Shown here: piece by piece, positions 27,100 through 35,695 of the stretch
Position numbering within the stretch: the first letter of the stretch is position 1
Layout of the letters: every line of letters starts with the position of its first letter
Notes under the pieces: model-generated
Database searches by the model: none
Told to the model about the DNA's origin: nothing
What the model saw: only the letters and a program-made list of their open reading frames with translations
Assembly: GCF_009902005.1 (NCBI RefSeq)
Contig: NZ_WUTT01000001.1
Span: 747,601 to 811,600 of the forward strand
Direction: 5' to 3'
From: Halomonas alimentaria
GTDB taxonomy: Bacteria > Pseudomonadota > Gammaproteobacteria > Pseudomonadales > Halomonadaceae
DNA: 64,000 bases
Position numbers and translations under genes: made by a program

Positions 27100-28317
27100 T
27101 CAGAAGCGCAGGGAGAGTTGGAAGAGCAGCATGTTCCAGCGGCGCTCGGTCTCGGAAGGGTCAGGGTTGTCCTGGATCGGCAGCCAGCCGGTGCCATCCA
27201 CGTGGTGATATTCGGCCGCCAGCATCAGGCGTGGGTTCACGCTCCACTGCAGCCCCAAGGTGATGTCATCGGCGAACTGGCTGTGGGCGGGCCCTGCACC
27301 GCTGGCCTCGTAGGCTGCTCCAGAGCGATCGTCACGGTTACTGGTCAGGCTGTCGTAACGCACCAGCCACTGCCAGTTGTCGTTGAAACGCCGAGCGTAC
27401 TGGATGTACCAGCTCTCGCCGGTTACATCGAAGTTCAGGAAGGGGTTGTCGAAGCCCTCTAGTCTGGAGCTGCGGATGGCGTACTCGCCGGTGAGGCTCC
27501 AGTGCTCGGCGTTGTACTGAAGCGAGAGTACCCAAGGCACGAATTCGAAGTCGCCATCGTTGAGGGTCGGGGCATGGGACTCGAACTTCGCCTTGGCTGT
27601 CGCCGCGCTGAGTGCCGCGACGATGCGGCCCCCATCGTGTTCGTACTTTATTTGGGCAATGGCCGAATCGCGGGGCTCGAGATCTCCCGGGGCATCTTCC
27701 AGGCGCATGGTTCGGCGCAGGTCGTCACCGGCCTGAGCCTGGCCGATGCCTATCTGGGTCCTCAAGGTGCCGCTGGGTACCATCTCTTCGTAATAAAGGC
27801 TCAGACCGTCACCCGACAGGCCGAGCGAGCGCGTGCGGTCGAAGTAGATGGACTGCGGCAGCAGGATACTGGGCCGCGTGAAGGCGACATCGCGGGTCTG
27901 GTTGTAGAAGCCGAAAGGGTTCTTGAAGCGGCCTACCTGGATGCCTAGCGTGCGCTGCTGGTTGGATATCATCTGATAATCGATCAGGCCGTAATCCAGG
28001 CTCGGTGCGGCATCCTCACCGTCTCCCCCGGCTCGTCGGCTGAGTATCTGCGCCGCCAGCAGCACGTTCTCGTGTGGACGGATAGAGGCGTTGGCCCCGA
28101 TCTCGGTGTACTTCAGGCTGCCGTTGCCCTCGCTGCTGGGGCCGAAGAAGTTGTTGTCGTCGGTGATCACCAGCGCCTGGCTGAGGAAGCCATGCATCTG
28201 CAGGGTATCCAGTACCTTCTCGCTGGCGAGTGCCGGTGCCGACAGGCTCGTCAGCGTTGTCGCCAGGACGAGCGCACGACGCCCTTCAATCCATTGAAAT
28301 GACTTGGATACGGTCAT
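27100..28317 (-). CDS. porin-like outer-membrane beta-barrel protein
   Basis: A protein of 405 residues with a signal peptide ending about SAPALAS, then a barrel with many alternating strands and a terminal Phe (LSLRF) typical of outer-membrane insertion. Segments such as GRFKNPFGFYNQTRDVAFTRP and WYIQYARRFNDNWQWLVRYD resemble phosphate-selective porin O/P or succinoglycan-type barrels. The ATG at 28317 (MTVSKSFQWIEG) was chosen because it directly precedes the signal peptide; the frame is open upstream. It overlaps the preceding gene by 32 bases and is followed 32 bases later by the GGDEF-EAL sensor. Confidence 0.75.
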   Translation of the reverse strand: MTVSKSFQWIEGRRALVLATTLTSLSAPALASEKVLDTLQMHGFLSQALVITDDNNFFGPSSEGNGSLKYTEIGANASIRPHENVLLAAQILSRRAGGDGEDAAPSLDYGLIDYQMISNQQRTLGIQVGRFKNPFGFYNQTRDVAFTRPSILLPQSIYFDRTRSLGLSGDGLSLYYEEMVPSGTLRTQIGIGQAQAGDDLRRTMRLEDAPGDLEPRDSAIAQIKYEHDGGRIVAALSAATAKAKFESHAPTLNDGDFEFVPWVLSLQYNAEHWSLTGEYAIRSSRLEGFDNPFLNFDVTGESWYIQYARRFNDNWQWLVRYDSLTSNRDDRSGAAYEASGAGPAHSQFADDITLGLQWSVNPRLMLAAEYHHVDGTGWLPIQDNPDPSETERRWNMLLFQLSLRF

Positions 28318-28717
28318 CCAGGTACTCCCTCTCCAGATAGCCCATTGCGCCGGGGGTGGTGGCAATACGCTCGAGCATCTCGGCTTGGTGTCTCACGCGG
28401 TCCGGCGCCTGGCCGGTGCCGGAGAAGACCATGCGGTCCCATGCCAGCTGCAGTTGATGGGGATAGACGGCCAGGCGCTCCTTGACGAAGCGCTCGTGCA
28501 CCGGGTTGTCGTTGGGCAGCACAAAGACCCGGGCGGCCTGGCCATCCGGCCAGGTGCGCTGGCGCATGGCGAAGATGGCTCGAGTGGTATCGCGTGTGAG
28601 GCGTTGGGTGGTGACGTCAGCATGGGCTACCAGCAGCACGGCCTGTCCCTCGGCAACGGCATGGCTACCCCCCAGGGGCAACAGCCAGAGCAGCAAGGCG
28701 GCTCTCAGCCACGCCAT
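28286..28717 (-). CDS. periplasmic substrate-binding-like protein (PstS-like fold), 143 residues
   Basis: A signal peptide (MAWLRAALLLWLLPLGGSHAVA) is followed by about 120 residues. The segments LTRDTTRAIFAMRQRTWPDG, NDNPVHERFVKERLAVYPHQL, WDRMVFSGTGQAPDRV and TTPGAMGYLEREYL are typical of the short PBP-like domain proteins related to phosphate-binding PstS, here one lobe only. No ABC transporter genes are nearby, so a role in sensing rather than uptake is inferred. It is first in the three-gene operon with the porin-like and GGDEF-EAL genes. Confidence 0.75.
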   Translation of the reverse strand: MAWLRAALLLWLLPLGGSHAVAEGQAVLLVAHADVTTQRLTRDTTRAIFAMRQRTWPDGQAARVFVLPNDNPVHERFVKERLAVYPHQLQLAWDRMVFSGTGQAPDRVRHQAEMLERIATTPGAMGYLEREYLDDRIQVISMD

Positions 28718-28881
28718 GTCTCGACCTCGAGCAGAGATGTGCCGCGAGATGGCAGCGAGGCGGGTTGGCGGCGTGTCGTCATGGCGTATCGGCTTCCCTA
28801 TATGGTGTCACGGGTACAGGTCTCGCGCTGACCGAGGTCGCGCCGACACGCAGCGGTGTGCCGTGACGGGCTTCTGCTCAT

Positions 28882-28909
28882 ACGCTACATGAAGGGATGG
28901 GAATGTAAA
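28882..28909 (-). promoter_or_regulatory. weak sigma-70-like promoter candidate for the sensory operon
   Basis: On the minus strand TTTACA (28909-28904) is a 5/6 match to the -35 consensus and stands 16 bases before TAGCGT (28887-28882), a poor -10. It is about 165 bases before the first gene of the operon. The match is weak and offered only as the best candidate in the spacer. Confidence 0.25.
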
Positions 28910-28929
28910 GCTGGCGCTTCAACGGGGAC

Positions 28930-28954
28930 TGCCCGGCGGCACCGCCGCCGGGCA
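28930..28954 (-). terminator. GC-rich hairpin behind nhaD
   Basis: TGCCCGGCGGC (28930-28940) and GCCGCCGGGCA (28944-28954) form an 11-bp perfect stem with a 3-base loop, 7 bases after the nhaD stop. No T-run follows on the minus strand, so it may be a processing or stabilising hairpin rather than a classical intrinsic terminator. Confidence 0.55.
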
Positions 28955-28961
28955 AGCTTGC

Positions 28962-30440
28962 TCAGCCGAAGACCTGGAAGGTGCCGGCGTTGAGCCACAG
29001 GTGGGTGGCGATGCTGGCCGCATAGCCCAGGGCGATCACCGGGGCCCAGCGCAGGTGACCCATGAAGGTGTAGTTGCCGCGGGCCTGGCCCATCAGTGCC
29101 ACACCGGCGGCGGAGCCGATGGAGAGCAGGCTGCCGCCGACGCCGGCGGTGAGGGTAATCAGCAGCCAGTGGCCGTGGGACATGTCGGGTTCCATGGTCA
29201 GTACCGCGAACATCACCGGGATGTTGTCGACCACCGCCGAGATCAGGCCCAGGGCGATGTTGGCGTTGGTGGCTCCCCAGCCGCTATAGAGCGCCTCGGA
29301 GAGCATCGCCAGATAGCCCATGTAGCCCAGGCCACCCACGCACATCACCACCCCGTAGAAGAACAGCAGGGTGTCCCACTCCGCGCGCGCCACGCGGTTG
29401 AAGACGTCGAAGGGCACCACGCTACCCAGCTGGGCCAGCTTCTTGTCGTCGCCGCGGCGGGCATAGCGGGTGCGCTTCTTCTCCAGCGAGCGGGGCAGGG
29501 TGCGGCGCAGGTAGTAGCCGAAGAACTGCAGGTAGCCAAGGCCCGTCATCATGCCCAGCACCGGCGGCAGGTGCAGGAAGGTGTGGCAGGCCACGGCGGT
29601 GGCCACGGTGAGCAGGAACAGCGCCACGATGCGGCGTGCACCGCGCTTGAGCCAGACTTCTTCCTCGAGGCTGTCCGGCTTGCGGTTCTTGATGAACAGG
29701 GTCATCGCCACCGCCGGGATCAGGAAGTTGACCAGCGAGGGCAGCAGCAGGACGAAGAACTCCTGGAACTCGATCATGCCGGCCTGCCACACCATCAGGG
29801 TGGTGATGTCGCCGAAGGGGCTGAAGGCACCGCCGGCGTTGGCCGCCACCACGATGTTGACGCAGGCCAGGTTGATGAAGCGCTTGTCACCCTCGGCGAC
29901 CTTGGTCACCACCGCGCACATCAGCAGGGCGGTGGTCAGGTTGTCGGCAATGGGGGAAATCACGAAGGCCAAACCGCCGGTGATCCAGAACAGCTGGCGG
30001 TAGGTGAAGCCCTTGCGCACCATCCAGCTGCGCAGCACGTCGAAGGCGCGGCGCTCGTCCAGGGCGTTGATGTAGGTCATCGCCACCAGCAGGAAGAGCA
30101 TCAGCTCGGTGAATTCGAGCAGGGTGGCGCGGAAGGCGTGCTCGGCCTCGGCAGGCATGCCGGCTTGCACATAGACCCAGCCGATCAGCGCCCAGATGAT
30201 GCCCGCGGCGACCAGTACCGGCTTGGACTTGCGCATGTGCAGCTTCTCCTCGCCCATGACGAGCGCATAGGCGAGGACGAAGATACTCACGGCGACAAGG
30301 CCGACCACGGAGTTGGTGAGGTCCAGCTCGCCCGTCACGGCAAAGGCCGCGGGGCTGAACAGCAGGCAGACAAGCACGAGGCATCCCGACCACCAGGCGG
30401 TATGCCGGGGCCGTAGGGTTGGGTATCCGAAGGATGGCAT
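28962..30440 (-). CDS. nhaD: NhaD-type Na+/H+ antiporter
   Basis: A protein of 492 residues with about 12-13 membrane segments. NhaD landmarks: FVLAYALVMGEEKLHMRKSKPVL near the start, ELMLFLLVAMTYINALDERRAFDVL, ISPIADNLTTALLMCAVV, NIVVAANAGGAFSPFGDITTLMVWQAG and near the end SAVVDNIPVMFAVL with GSAAGVALMG. It expels Na+ (and Li+) in exchange for protons at the inner membrane, a trait of halophiles and marine bacteria. The first hydrophobic stretch (residues 13-34) may be a cleaved leader. It is a single gene, divergent from the DUF3581 gene. Confidence 0.93.
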   Translation of the reverse strand: MPSFGYPTLRPRHTAWWSGCLVLVCLLFSPAAFAVTGELDLTNSVVGLVAVSIFVLAYALVMGEEKLHMRKSKPVLVAAGIIWALIGWVYVQAGMPAEAEHAFRATLLEFTELMLFLLVAMTYINALDERRAFDVLRSWMVRKGFTYRQLFWITGGLAFVISPIADNLTTALLMCAVVTKVAEGDKRFINLACVNIVVAANAGGAFSPFGDITTLMVWQAGMIEFQEFFVLLLPSLVNFLIPAVAMTLFIKNRKPDSLEEEVWLKRGARRIVALFLLTVATAVACHTFLHLPPVLGMMTGLGYLQFFGYYLRRTLPRSLEKKRTRYARRGDDKKLAQLGSVVPFDVFNRVARAEWDTLLFFYGVVMCVGGLGYMGYLAMLSEALYSGWGATNANIALGLISAVVDNIPVMFAVLTMEPDMSHGHWLLITLTAGVGGSLLSIGSAAGVALMGQARGNYTFMGHLRWAPVIALGYAASIATHLWLNAGTFQVFG

Positions 30441-30563
30441 GGCGTTGAGTCCCGAAAACGAGGTTCGTGGGAAGGGTGAGAAAGCGCGCCTATTCTACCA
30501 CCGCTAGTGCAGCGCAATATAGGCGCAAAGCCTTACCACCAAAGGAGTAGTGGGGTGAGCAGG

Positions 30564-30593
30564 GGCCTCCCGTCTCCCCCGGAGGCCGTTTTG
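30564..30593 (+). terminator. intrinsic-terminator-like hairpin with no gene in front of it
   Basis: GGCCTCC (30564-30570), a 10-base loop and GGAGGCC (30581-30587) are followed by GTTTTG on the plus strand. The only genes nearby are nhaD, which starts at 30440 and runs the other way, and the DUF3581 gene, which starts at 30661. The hairpin therefore ends either a short untranslated RNA or an attenuated leader of the DUF3581 gene. Confidence 0.45.
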
Positions 30594-30660
30594 TGGCATC
30601 ATCAGCGCTCCGGCAGACGCCGGCCGTTTTCGGATCGCCAACGACGCAGGCAAGTCACGC

Positions 30661-31383
30661 ATGTTTCTCGATGAATTTCATACGCTGGCAGGGGACCGCA
30701 TCACCATCTCGGCGGAGCAGGCCAGTCGATTCGCCAAGGGAGTCGCCGGCGACTACAACCCCATCCACAATCCGGATGCACGGCGCTTCTGCGTGCCCGG
30801 CGACCTGCTGTTTGCCCTGGTACTGGCGCGCTTCGGCCTCTCACAGCGCATGGAGTTCCGGTTTCTCAGCATGGTCGGCGATGGCACTCCGCTGTGTTTC
30901 CAGGAGCATGCCGACGGGCGGATTCGCGTCTGCGATGACGCCGGCAAGTGTTACCTGGAAGTGTCTCGCGGTGGCGAGACCACTCATGACGAGGCAGTGG
31001 TGGAGGCCTTCACGCGCTGCTATGTCTCGTTCTCGGGCAAGAACTTCCCGCACTACCTCAAGCCGCTGATGGAAGAGAAGGGGGTGATGTTCAATCCCCG
31101 CAGGCCGCTGGTGATCTACGACAGCATGGGGTTTTCCCTGGAACGTCTCGAGGGACTCACCCCCGCGCTGGAGCTGCTCGACTCCTCCCTGGAGGTCAAC
31201 GGCAAGCGTGGTGACACCCTGCTCGAGTTCCGCATCCAGTCGGGCGGCGAGCAGGTGGGTACCGGCTCCAAGAAGCTGGTGGTCAGTGGCCTGTGCGACT
31301 ACGACGCCGAGGCCATGAACGAGATCGTCGACGAGTTCTATCGCCTCAAGGCCGCCTACGAGGCCCGGAGCCTGTCAATCTGA
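30661..31383 (+). CDS. DUF3581 family protein (hotdog-like)
   Basis: A protein of 240 residues. The N-terminal ISAEQASRFAKGVAGDYNPIHNPDARRFCVPGDLL has the D-x-N-P-I-H pattern of MaoC-type hotdog dehydratases, but the remainder is specific to the DUF3581 family found in gammaproteobacteria; no catalytic role is known. ATG 30661 is preceded by a leader that contains the terminator-like hairpin at 30564-30593. The stop is 25 bases before the CorA-type transporter gene. Confidence 0.85.
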   Translation: MFLDEFHTLAGDRITISAEQASRFAKGVAGDYNPIHNPDARRFCVPGDLLFALVLARFGLSQRMEFRFLSMVGDGTPLCFQEHADGRIRVCDDAGKCYLEVSRGGETTHDEAVVEAFTRCYVSFSGKNFPHYLKPLMEEKGVMFNPRRPLVIYDSMGFSLERLEGLTPALELLDSSLEVNGKRGDTLLEFRIQSGGEQVGTGSKKLVVSGLCDYDAEAMNEIVDEFYRLKAAYEARSLSI

Positions 31384-31408
31384 GTCGGATCCGCGACCAG
31401 CAGGGGGC

Positions 31409-32383
31409 ATGGCAATGATTCGAGCGATACTGGTTGAGGGTGACGGCACTGCCACCCACGGCGATGTCTCGCTGGTCGAGCGCTGGCGTAAGAGCACGGA
31501 TAGCTACCTTTGGCTCGACCTGCAGGGCGAGCCACAGGCCCGCGAGCGGGAGCTGCTGGAGGCCTTCGACTGCCACCCGCTGGCGATCGACGACGCCCAT
31601 CGCGATCGGCATCCGCCCAAGATCGAGGAGTTCGAGGGCCACACGCTGATCATCTACCGCGGGATCGGCTCCTTCGATGCCGAACTCAACTTCGTGCCCC
31701 AGCGCGTCGCCTTCTTCGTCGGCGAGCGCTTCCTGCTCAGCCTGCATCCCGACACGGCGCTCAGCCTCGATCGCCTCTACGGTGCCGAGGGCGAGCGCTT
31801 GCTGCGACGCTCACCGGAGCATGTGGCACTCAGGGCCATGTACCTCTCGGCAGGCTTCTACCTGGACAGCCTGCTGCAGTTCGAGAACCAGCTGAGCGAC
31901 CTGGAGGATGGCCTGGTCGAGGGCGGCGATGATGCCCTGATGCGTCTGCTGATCGGCTATCGCTCGCGACTGGTGAAGATGCGCCGGGTGTTCAACTACC
32001 ACGTGGGGATCACCCAGGAGCTCACCGCCTACGACTACGCCCACCTGCCGCGGGATGTCGACGAGACCCTCCATGCCATCAACGACGTCCACGAACGCTT
32101 CGAGCGCCTGCACAGCCTGACCCAGATGTACTACGACATCTGCGGCGACCTGATCGACGGCTATATCTCGCTCTCCTCGCACCAGCTCAATATCACCATG
32201 CGCCTGCTCACGGTGATCACCGCCATCTTCGTGCCGCTGACCTTCCTGGCCGGCATCTACGGGATGAACTTCGCCCATATGCCCGAGCTCGGCTATCGCT
32301 ACGGCTACTTCGTGCTGCTCGGCGTGATGCTGTCGATCGCCGTCGGCTTGGTCTGGCTGTTCCGACGCATCCGCTGGCTCTGA
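31409..32383 (+). CDS. zntB: CorA/ZntB family divalent metal transporter
   Basis: A protein of 324 residues (a second ATG lies two codons in, at 31415). A large cytosolic N-terminal domain is followed by two C-terminal membrane segments, with the loop motif GMNFAHMPELG (the GMN signature of CorA) after the first (VITAIFVPLTFLAGIY). The N-terminal WLDLQGEP and DDAHRDRHPPKIEEFEGHTLIIYRG are closer to ZntB than to classical CorA. ZntB carries Zn2+ in enterobacteria; the metal here is unverified. Confidence 0.85.
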   Translation: MAMIRAILVEGDGTATHGDVSLVERWRKSTDSYLWLDLQGEPQARERELLEAFDCHPLAIDDAHRDRHPPKIEEFEGHTLIIYRGIGSFDAELNFVPQRVAFFVGERFLLSLHPDTALSLDRLYGAEGERLLRRSPEHVALRAMYLSAGFYLDSLLQFENQLSDLEDGLVEGGDDALMRLLIGYRSRLVKMRRVFNYHVGITQELTAYDYAHLPRDVDETLHAINDVHERFERLHSLTQMYYDICGDLIDGYISLSSHQLNITMRLLTVITAIFVPLTFLAGIYGMNFAHMPELGYRYGYFVLLGVMLSIAVGLVWLFRRIRWL

Positions 32384-32463
32384 GTCCGGACGGGGCGAGT
32401 TGACGCAGGCACTTGGCGGCAGCCGTCCACGGACTTAGTCTCGAGGGCTTCCCCTTTCGAGAC

Positions 32464-33702
32464 ATGACCATGCACCCACAGCGCGAGCGACTGCACAACG
32501 AGCTGCACGCCCGGCCCTCGATCTACTTCGATGAGCCGGCCACCCTTCACCACTATGCCCTGCTCGACGAGGCCGGCGCCTGCGAGGCCGTGCTGGCACG
32601 GCTGGGCGAGCTGAGCGGCACGCCGCCGGACCGCGAGGCGGTTCAGCAGATCCTCGAGGTCGAGGGCCTGACCCTGAAGTGGGAGCGTCACACCGAGTTC
32701 CTGACCCTCACGCTGCTGGTGCCGCGGGCGCCGGAAGAGGAGGCCTGGCCGGCTCCTCCGGCGCTGCTCGACACCCTGGTGGGCCCGAATCACGCCCAGC
32801 TGATCAGTGCCACCCAGGTCCTGGTGGAATCCGCCCACCGCTGGGCCGGCAGGCCCTCCGACTACGGCTTTCGCGACCCTTCCGGCTCGCGGGTGGGGGA
32901 TGGCGATGCCATCGTGTGGAGCGATTTCCGTCTGACCGACAGCGGCGTCAATCGCCTGCTGCTGGTCAACCAGGGGCTGGATGCCTTCCGGCTGGGGCGC
33001 ATGACGCGCCGCCTGCTGGAGATCGAGACCTACCGCATGATGGCCAGCCTGGCACTGCCGCTGGCCAAGGAGCTGGAGCGCGAGCTGCAGGCCCACGAGC
33101 AGGAGCTCGGCGAGCTCTCCGAGCGCAATGCCGAGCGTGAGGCGGAAAGCTCGCGGCCGCTGCTGGGGGCGATCTCCGAGCTCTCGGCGCGACTGGAGCG
33201 CTCCGGGGCGCGGTCACGCCGGCGCTTCAGCGCCACCGAGGCGTATTCGCGCATCGTCTTCACCCGCATCGAGGAGTTGCGCGAGAGCCGGATCGGCGAG
33301 AGCCCCAGGCTGGGCACCTTCATCCTGCGCCGCTTCCGGCCCACGGTGCACTTCTGCGACTCGATCCACCGTCGCCAGCAGGACCTCGCCGAGAGCGTGG
33401 CACGGCTAAATGACCTGCTGCGGACCCGCGCCCAGGTGGAGATCGAGGAGCAGAACGCCGAGATGCTCGCGAGCCTCAACGAGCGCACCAGCAGCCAGCT
33501 GAAGATCCAGAAGGCGGTCGAGGGGCTGTCGATCATCGTGATCAGCTATTACCTGTTTAGCCTCTTCAAGCTAGGCCTGCAGAGCCTCGACGCCCTGGGG
33601 GTGAGCATCGTGCCGGCGGTGGCCGCGGCCGTGTTGGCGCCGCTGGGGCTGGGCATCATCGGGGTACTGGCCTGGCGGATCCAGCGCGTCAAGCGGCACT
33701 GA
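32464..33702 (+). CDS. DUF3422 family membrane protein
   Basis: A protein of 412 residues beginning MTMHPQRERLHNELHARPS, the conserved opening of DUF3422. The middle is strongly helical (EAESSRPLLGAISELSARLERS) and the C-terminus has two membrane segments (about 355-378 and 385-405) ending in a basic tail, reminiscent of CorA-like topology without the GMN motif. The function is unknown. ATG 32464 was chosen over an upstream in-frame TTG because it starts the conserved part. It lies 80 bases after the CorA/ZntB gene. Confidence 0.85.
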   Translation: MTMHPQRERLHNELHARPSIYFDEPATLHHYALLDEAGACEAVLARLGELSGTPPDREAVQQILEVEGLTLKWERHTEFLTLTLLVPRAPEEEAWPAPPALLDTLVGPNHAQLISATQVLVESAHRWAGRPSDYGFRDPSGSRVGDGDAIVWSDFRLTDSGVNRLLLVNQGLDAFRLGRMTRRLLEIETYRMMASLALPLAKELERELQAHEQELGELSERNAEREAESSRPLLGAISELSARLERSGARSRRRFSATEAYSRIVFTRIEELRESRIGESPRLGTFILRRFRPTVHFCDSIHRRQQDLAESVARLNDLLRTRAQVEIEEQNAEMLASLNERTSSQLKIQKAVEGLSIIVISYYLFSLFKLGLQSLDALGVSIVPAVAAAVLAPLGLGIIGVLAWRIQRVKRH

Positions 33703-33723
33703 GAGGGCAGCCGCACCGGCGGG

Positions 33724-33927
33724 TCAGGCCGGGTCGCTGCCGCTGACCGGCCAGCCTTCGGCCTCCAGGCGTTGCCAGACGGCCTCTCGGCCGTCCTCGT
33801 CGAGGCGTGACCAGGCGGTGATCTCGTCGAGGGTGCGGCCGCAACCCTCGCAGAGGCTGTCCGCGGGGCGTACGCGGCAGATCTGCACGCAGGGCGAGGC
33901 CGGGCGCTGCCGGCGGACGTCGCTCAT
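33724..33927 (-). CDS. DUF1289 family small cysteine-rich protein
   Basis: A protein of 67 residues with the family pattern SPCVQICRVRPADSLCEGCGRTLDEITAWS: four cysteines placed as for a small metal site. Its function is unknown. It is the last gene of a minus-strand run behind arfB, whose stop it overlaps by four bases. Confidence 0.85.
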   Translation of the reverse strand: MSDVRRQRPASPCVQICRVRPADSLCEGCGRTLDEITAWSRLDEDGREAVWQRLEAEGWPVSGSDPA

Positions 33928-34340
33928 GGCTTCACCTTTCCGCGCAGTGCCTTGGTCTTGCCCTTGCGGGTCTTGGCGTCGACCCGGCGGCGCTGGGAGC
34001 CGCGGGTCGGCCGGGTGGGCTTGCGCACCTTGCGCTGCTTCACCGCCTCGCGGATCAGTTCGCGCAGCCGCTCCAGGGCATCCTCGCGGTTCTGCTCCTG
34101 GGTGCGGAAGCGCTGGGCCTTGATGATCACCACGCCGTCCTGGCTGATGCGCTGGTCACCGAGCGCCAGCAGCCGCTCCTTGTAGAAGGGCGGCAGGCTG
34201 GAGCGCTGGATATCGAAGCGCAGGTGGATGGCGCTGGCCACCTTGTTGACGTTCTGGCCGCCGGCGCCCTGGGCACGGATCGGGTTCAGCTCGATCTCCC
34301 AGTCGCCGAGCTCAACGCTGTTGGAAATTTTCAGCATCAT
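33924..34340 (-). CDS. arfB: ribosome-rescue factor ArfB (YaeJ)
   Basis: A protein of 138 residues. The catalytic GGQ is in RAQGAGGQNVNKVASA, and the C-terminal tail (from about residue 105) is rich in Lys and Arg (TRPTRGSQRRRVDAKTRKGK), as needed to enter the empty mRNA channel of stalled ribosomes. It hydrolyses peptidyl-tRNA on non-stop complexes. ATG 34340 or the ATG one codon later; the first gives MMLKIS. It overlaps the DUF1289 gene and lies 13 bases after the DUF3820 gene. Confidence 0.93.
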   Translation of the reverse strand: MMLKISNSVELGDWEIELNPIRAQGAGGQNVNKVASAIHLRFDIQRSSLPPFYKERLLALGDQRISQDGVVIIKAQRFRTQEQNREDALERLRELIREAVKQRKVRKPTRPTRGSQRRRVDAKTRKGKTKALRGKVKP

Positions 34341-34353
34341 GGTTCCCTGGCGG

Positions 34354-34566
34354 TCAGGATCGGCGCAGCGGCTCGAGCAAGCCGCCCAGGCCGTTGTGGT
34401 CGATCTCGTGCATCAGCGCGAGCAGGCGGCCCAGCTCGCTATCGGGAAAGCCCTCGCGGGCGAACCACGCCAGGTAGGGGCCCGGCAGGTCGGCGAGCAG
34501 CCATCCCTGGTACTTGCCGAAGGGCATGCGCATCCTCACCAGCGTCAGCAGGTCCTCGGGGTTCAC
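34354..34566 (-). CDS. DUF3820 family protein
   Basis: A protein of 70 residues with the family core MPFGKYQGWLLADLPGPYLAWFAREGFP, related to the putative quorum-sensing-regulated exonuclease-associated family. No enzymatic motif can be seen in so short a protein. It precedes arfB by 13 bases on the same strand and is likely cotranscribed. Confidence 0.85.
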   Translation of the reverse strand: MNPEDLLTLVRMRMPFGKYQGWLLADLPGPYLAWFAREGFPDSELGRLLALMHEIDHNGLGGLLEPLRRS

Positions 34567-34613
34567 GTTGCATCCTCGCGGGTGATGGAATTGGCGGAGC
34601 CATGCTACCCGGA

Positions 34614-35486
34614 TCAGGTCGCCTTGCCCATGGCCGGCAGCTCCACCAGCAGCGACTGCCCCGAGAGCCCCTGGGTCACACGGCTGGCGAGGATCTCCAG
34701 GATGCCGTCATGCTCGCCCACCAGCCGCGTGGTGGTGACGGTGAGCCCGGGTGACGCCGCCATCGCCTGCTCGCAGATCTCGGCGATGTCGCCGCCCTCG
34801 CCGGCGTGGCGGCCGGGGGAGAGGAACAGCATGGCCAGGATCACCTCGCGACCGGCCAGCGCCCGCGAGGCCAGCAGGTCGGCCAGCAGCGGCTCGTTGA
34901 AGCGATACTCGTCGCCCTCGCGTCGCTCCATGGAGGCAAAGGTGACGCAGCCGGCCTCTTCACTCAGCAGCGCGCCGAGCTGCCCGGCCACATAATTGCG
35001 CACCGCGGCGACCTCGGGGATCGGGCTGCCGTGATCGACCAGCACCACCGTCGGCCGCTCGAGACCGCCAGCTTGCTCCATGACCTGGCGGACATTGTCG
35101 GCCAGCAGCCGGGCCAGGCGCAGGTCGAGCTCCGCGAGGGTGTCCACCAGCGGCGCCGCCACCCTGATGGAGAGCCGCGGGTACTCTGCCTGCACCTCCG
35201 CCAGGCGCTCCGGCAGGTAGCGGGTCAGCGCCTGGCTGGGGCCGAAGAAGAAGGGCACGATGACCAGCTCGGTCACACCCTCCGCCGCCAGGCGCTCGGC
35301 CAGCGGGCCCAGTGTCACCGCCTTCTCCCCCTCCAGCTGCTCGGCGGGGATCTTGTGGGAGTGCAGCAGCGAGGCGGCCTCCACCGGCTCCCCGGTTGCC
35401 TGGGCCAGGGCTCCGGCCAGGCGACGCAGGTTGAGCGTGGCCTGGGGGCGCAGGGAGCCGTTGTCGACGAGCAGGATGCGTTTCAT
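34614..35486 (-). CDS. CbiX/sirohydrochlorin chelatase-like protein
   Basis: A protein of 290 residues made of two CbiX-like halves: RILLVDNGSLRPQATLNLRRLA at the start and VVLVDHGSPIPEVAAVRNYVAGQL in the middle. In the chelatases the equivalent of the DHGS motif carries the metal-binding His; it is intact in the second half, whereas the first half has DNGS. The closest named function is cobalt or nickel insertion into sirohydrochlorin, but no cobalamin or sirohaem gene is nearby, so activity is uncertain. ATG 35486 follows GGAGGC; the frame is open far upstream. Confidence 0.75.
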   Translation of the reverse strand: MKRILLVDNGSLRPQATLNLRRLAGALAQATGEPVEAASLLHSHKIPAEQLEGEKAVTLGPLAERLAAEGVTELVIVPFFFGPSQALTRYLPERLAEVQAEYPRLSIRVAAPLVDTLAELDLRLARLLADNVRQVMEQAGGLERPTVVLVDHGSPIPEVAAVRNYVAGQLGALLSEEAGCVTFASMERREGDEYRFNEPLLADLLASRALAGREVILAMLFLSPGRHAGEGGDIAEICEQAMAASPGLTVTTTRLVGEHDGILEILASRVTQGLSGQSLLVELPAMGKAT

Positions 35487-35695
35487 GTAAGCCTCGGAGG
35501 ATGGGGCAGAGGGTGGGTGACGGGGCACCGTGGCGGCGCGCGGGCAACCGGGCGGGAAGGGCTTCACACTACCCAGCCGCGGCGTCGCTGAAAAGTCCGC
35601 CGGCAAAAGGCGGTGCAAGGGGAGGACGAGGCGTGGAACAATGAGTCTGTTAAGCAACCATCAGACGCGATGCGACATCAACCGAGCGAGGTCCC

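Noticed and set aside
23393..28861. Shared 16-base string CGACACGCAGCGGTGT at about 23393 and 28846
   Set aside because: One or so such coincidence is expected in 64 kb, the flanks differ, and no function could be linked to it.
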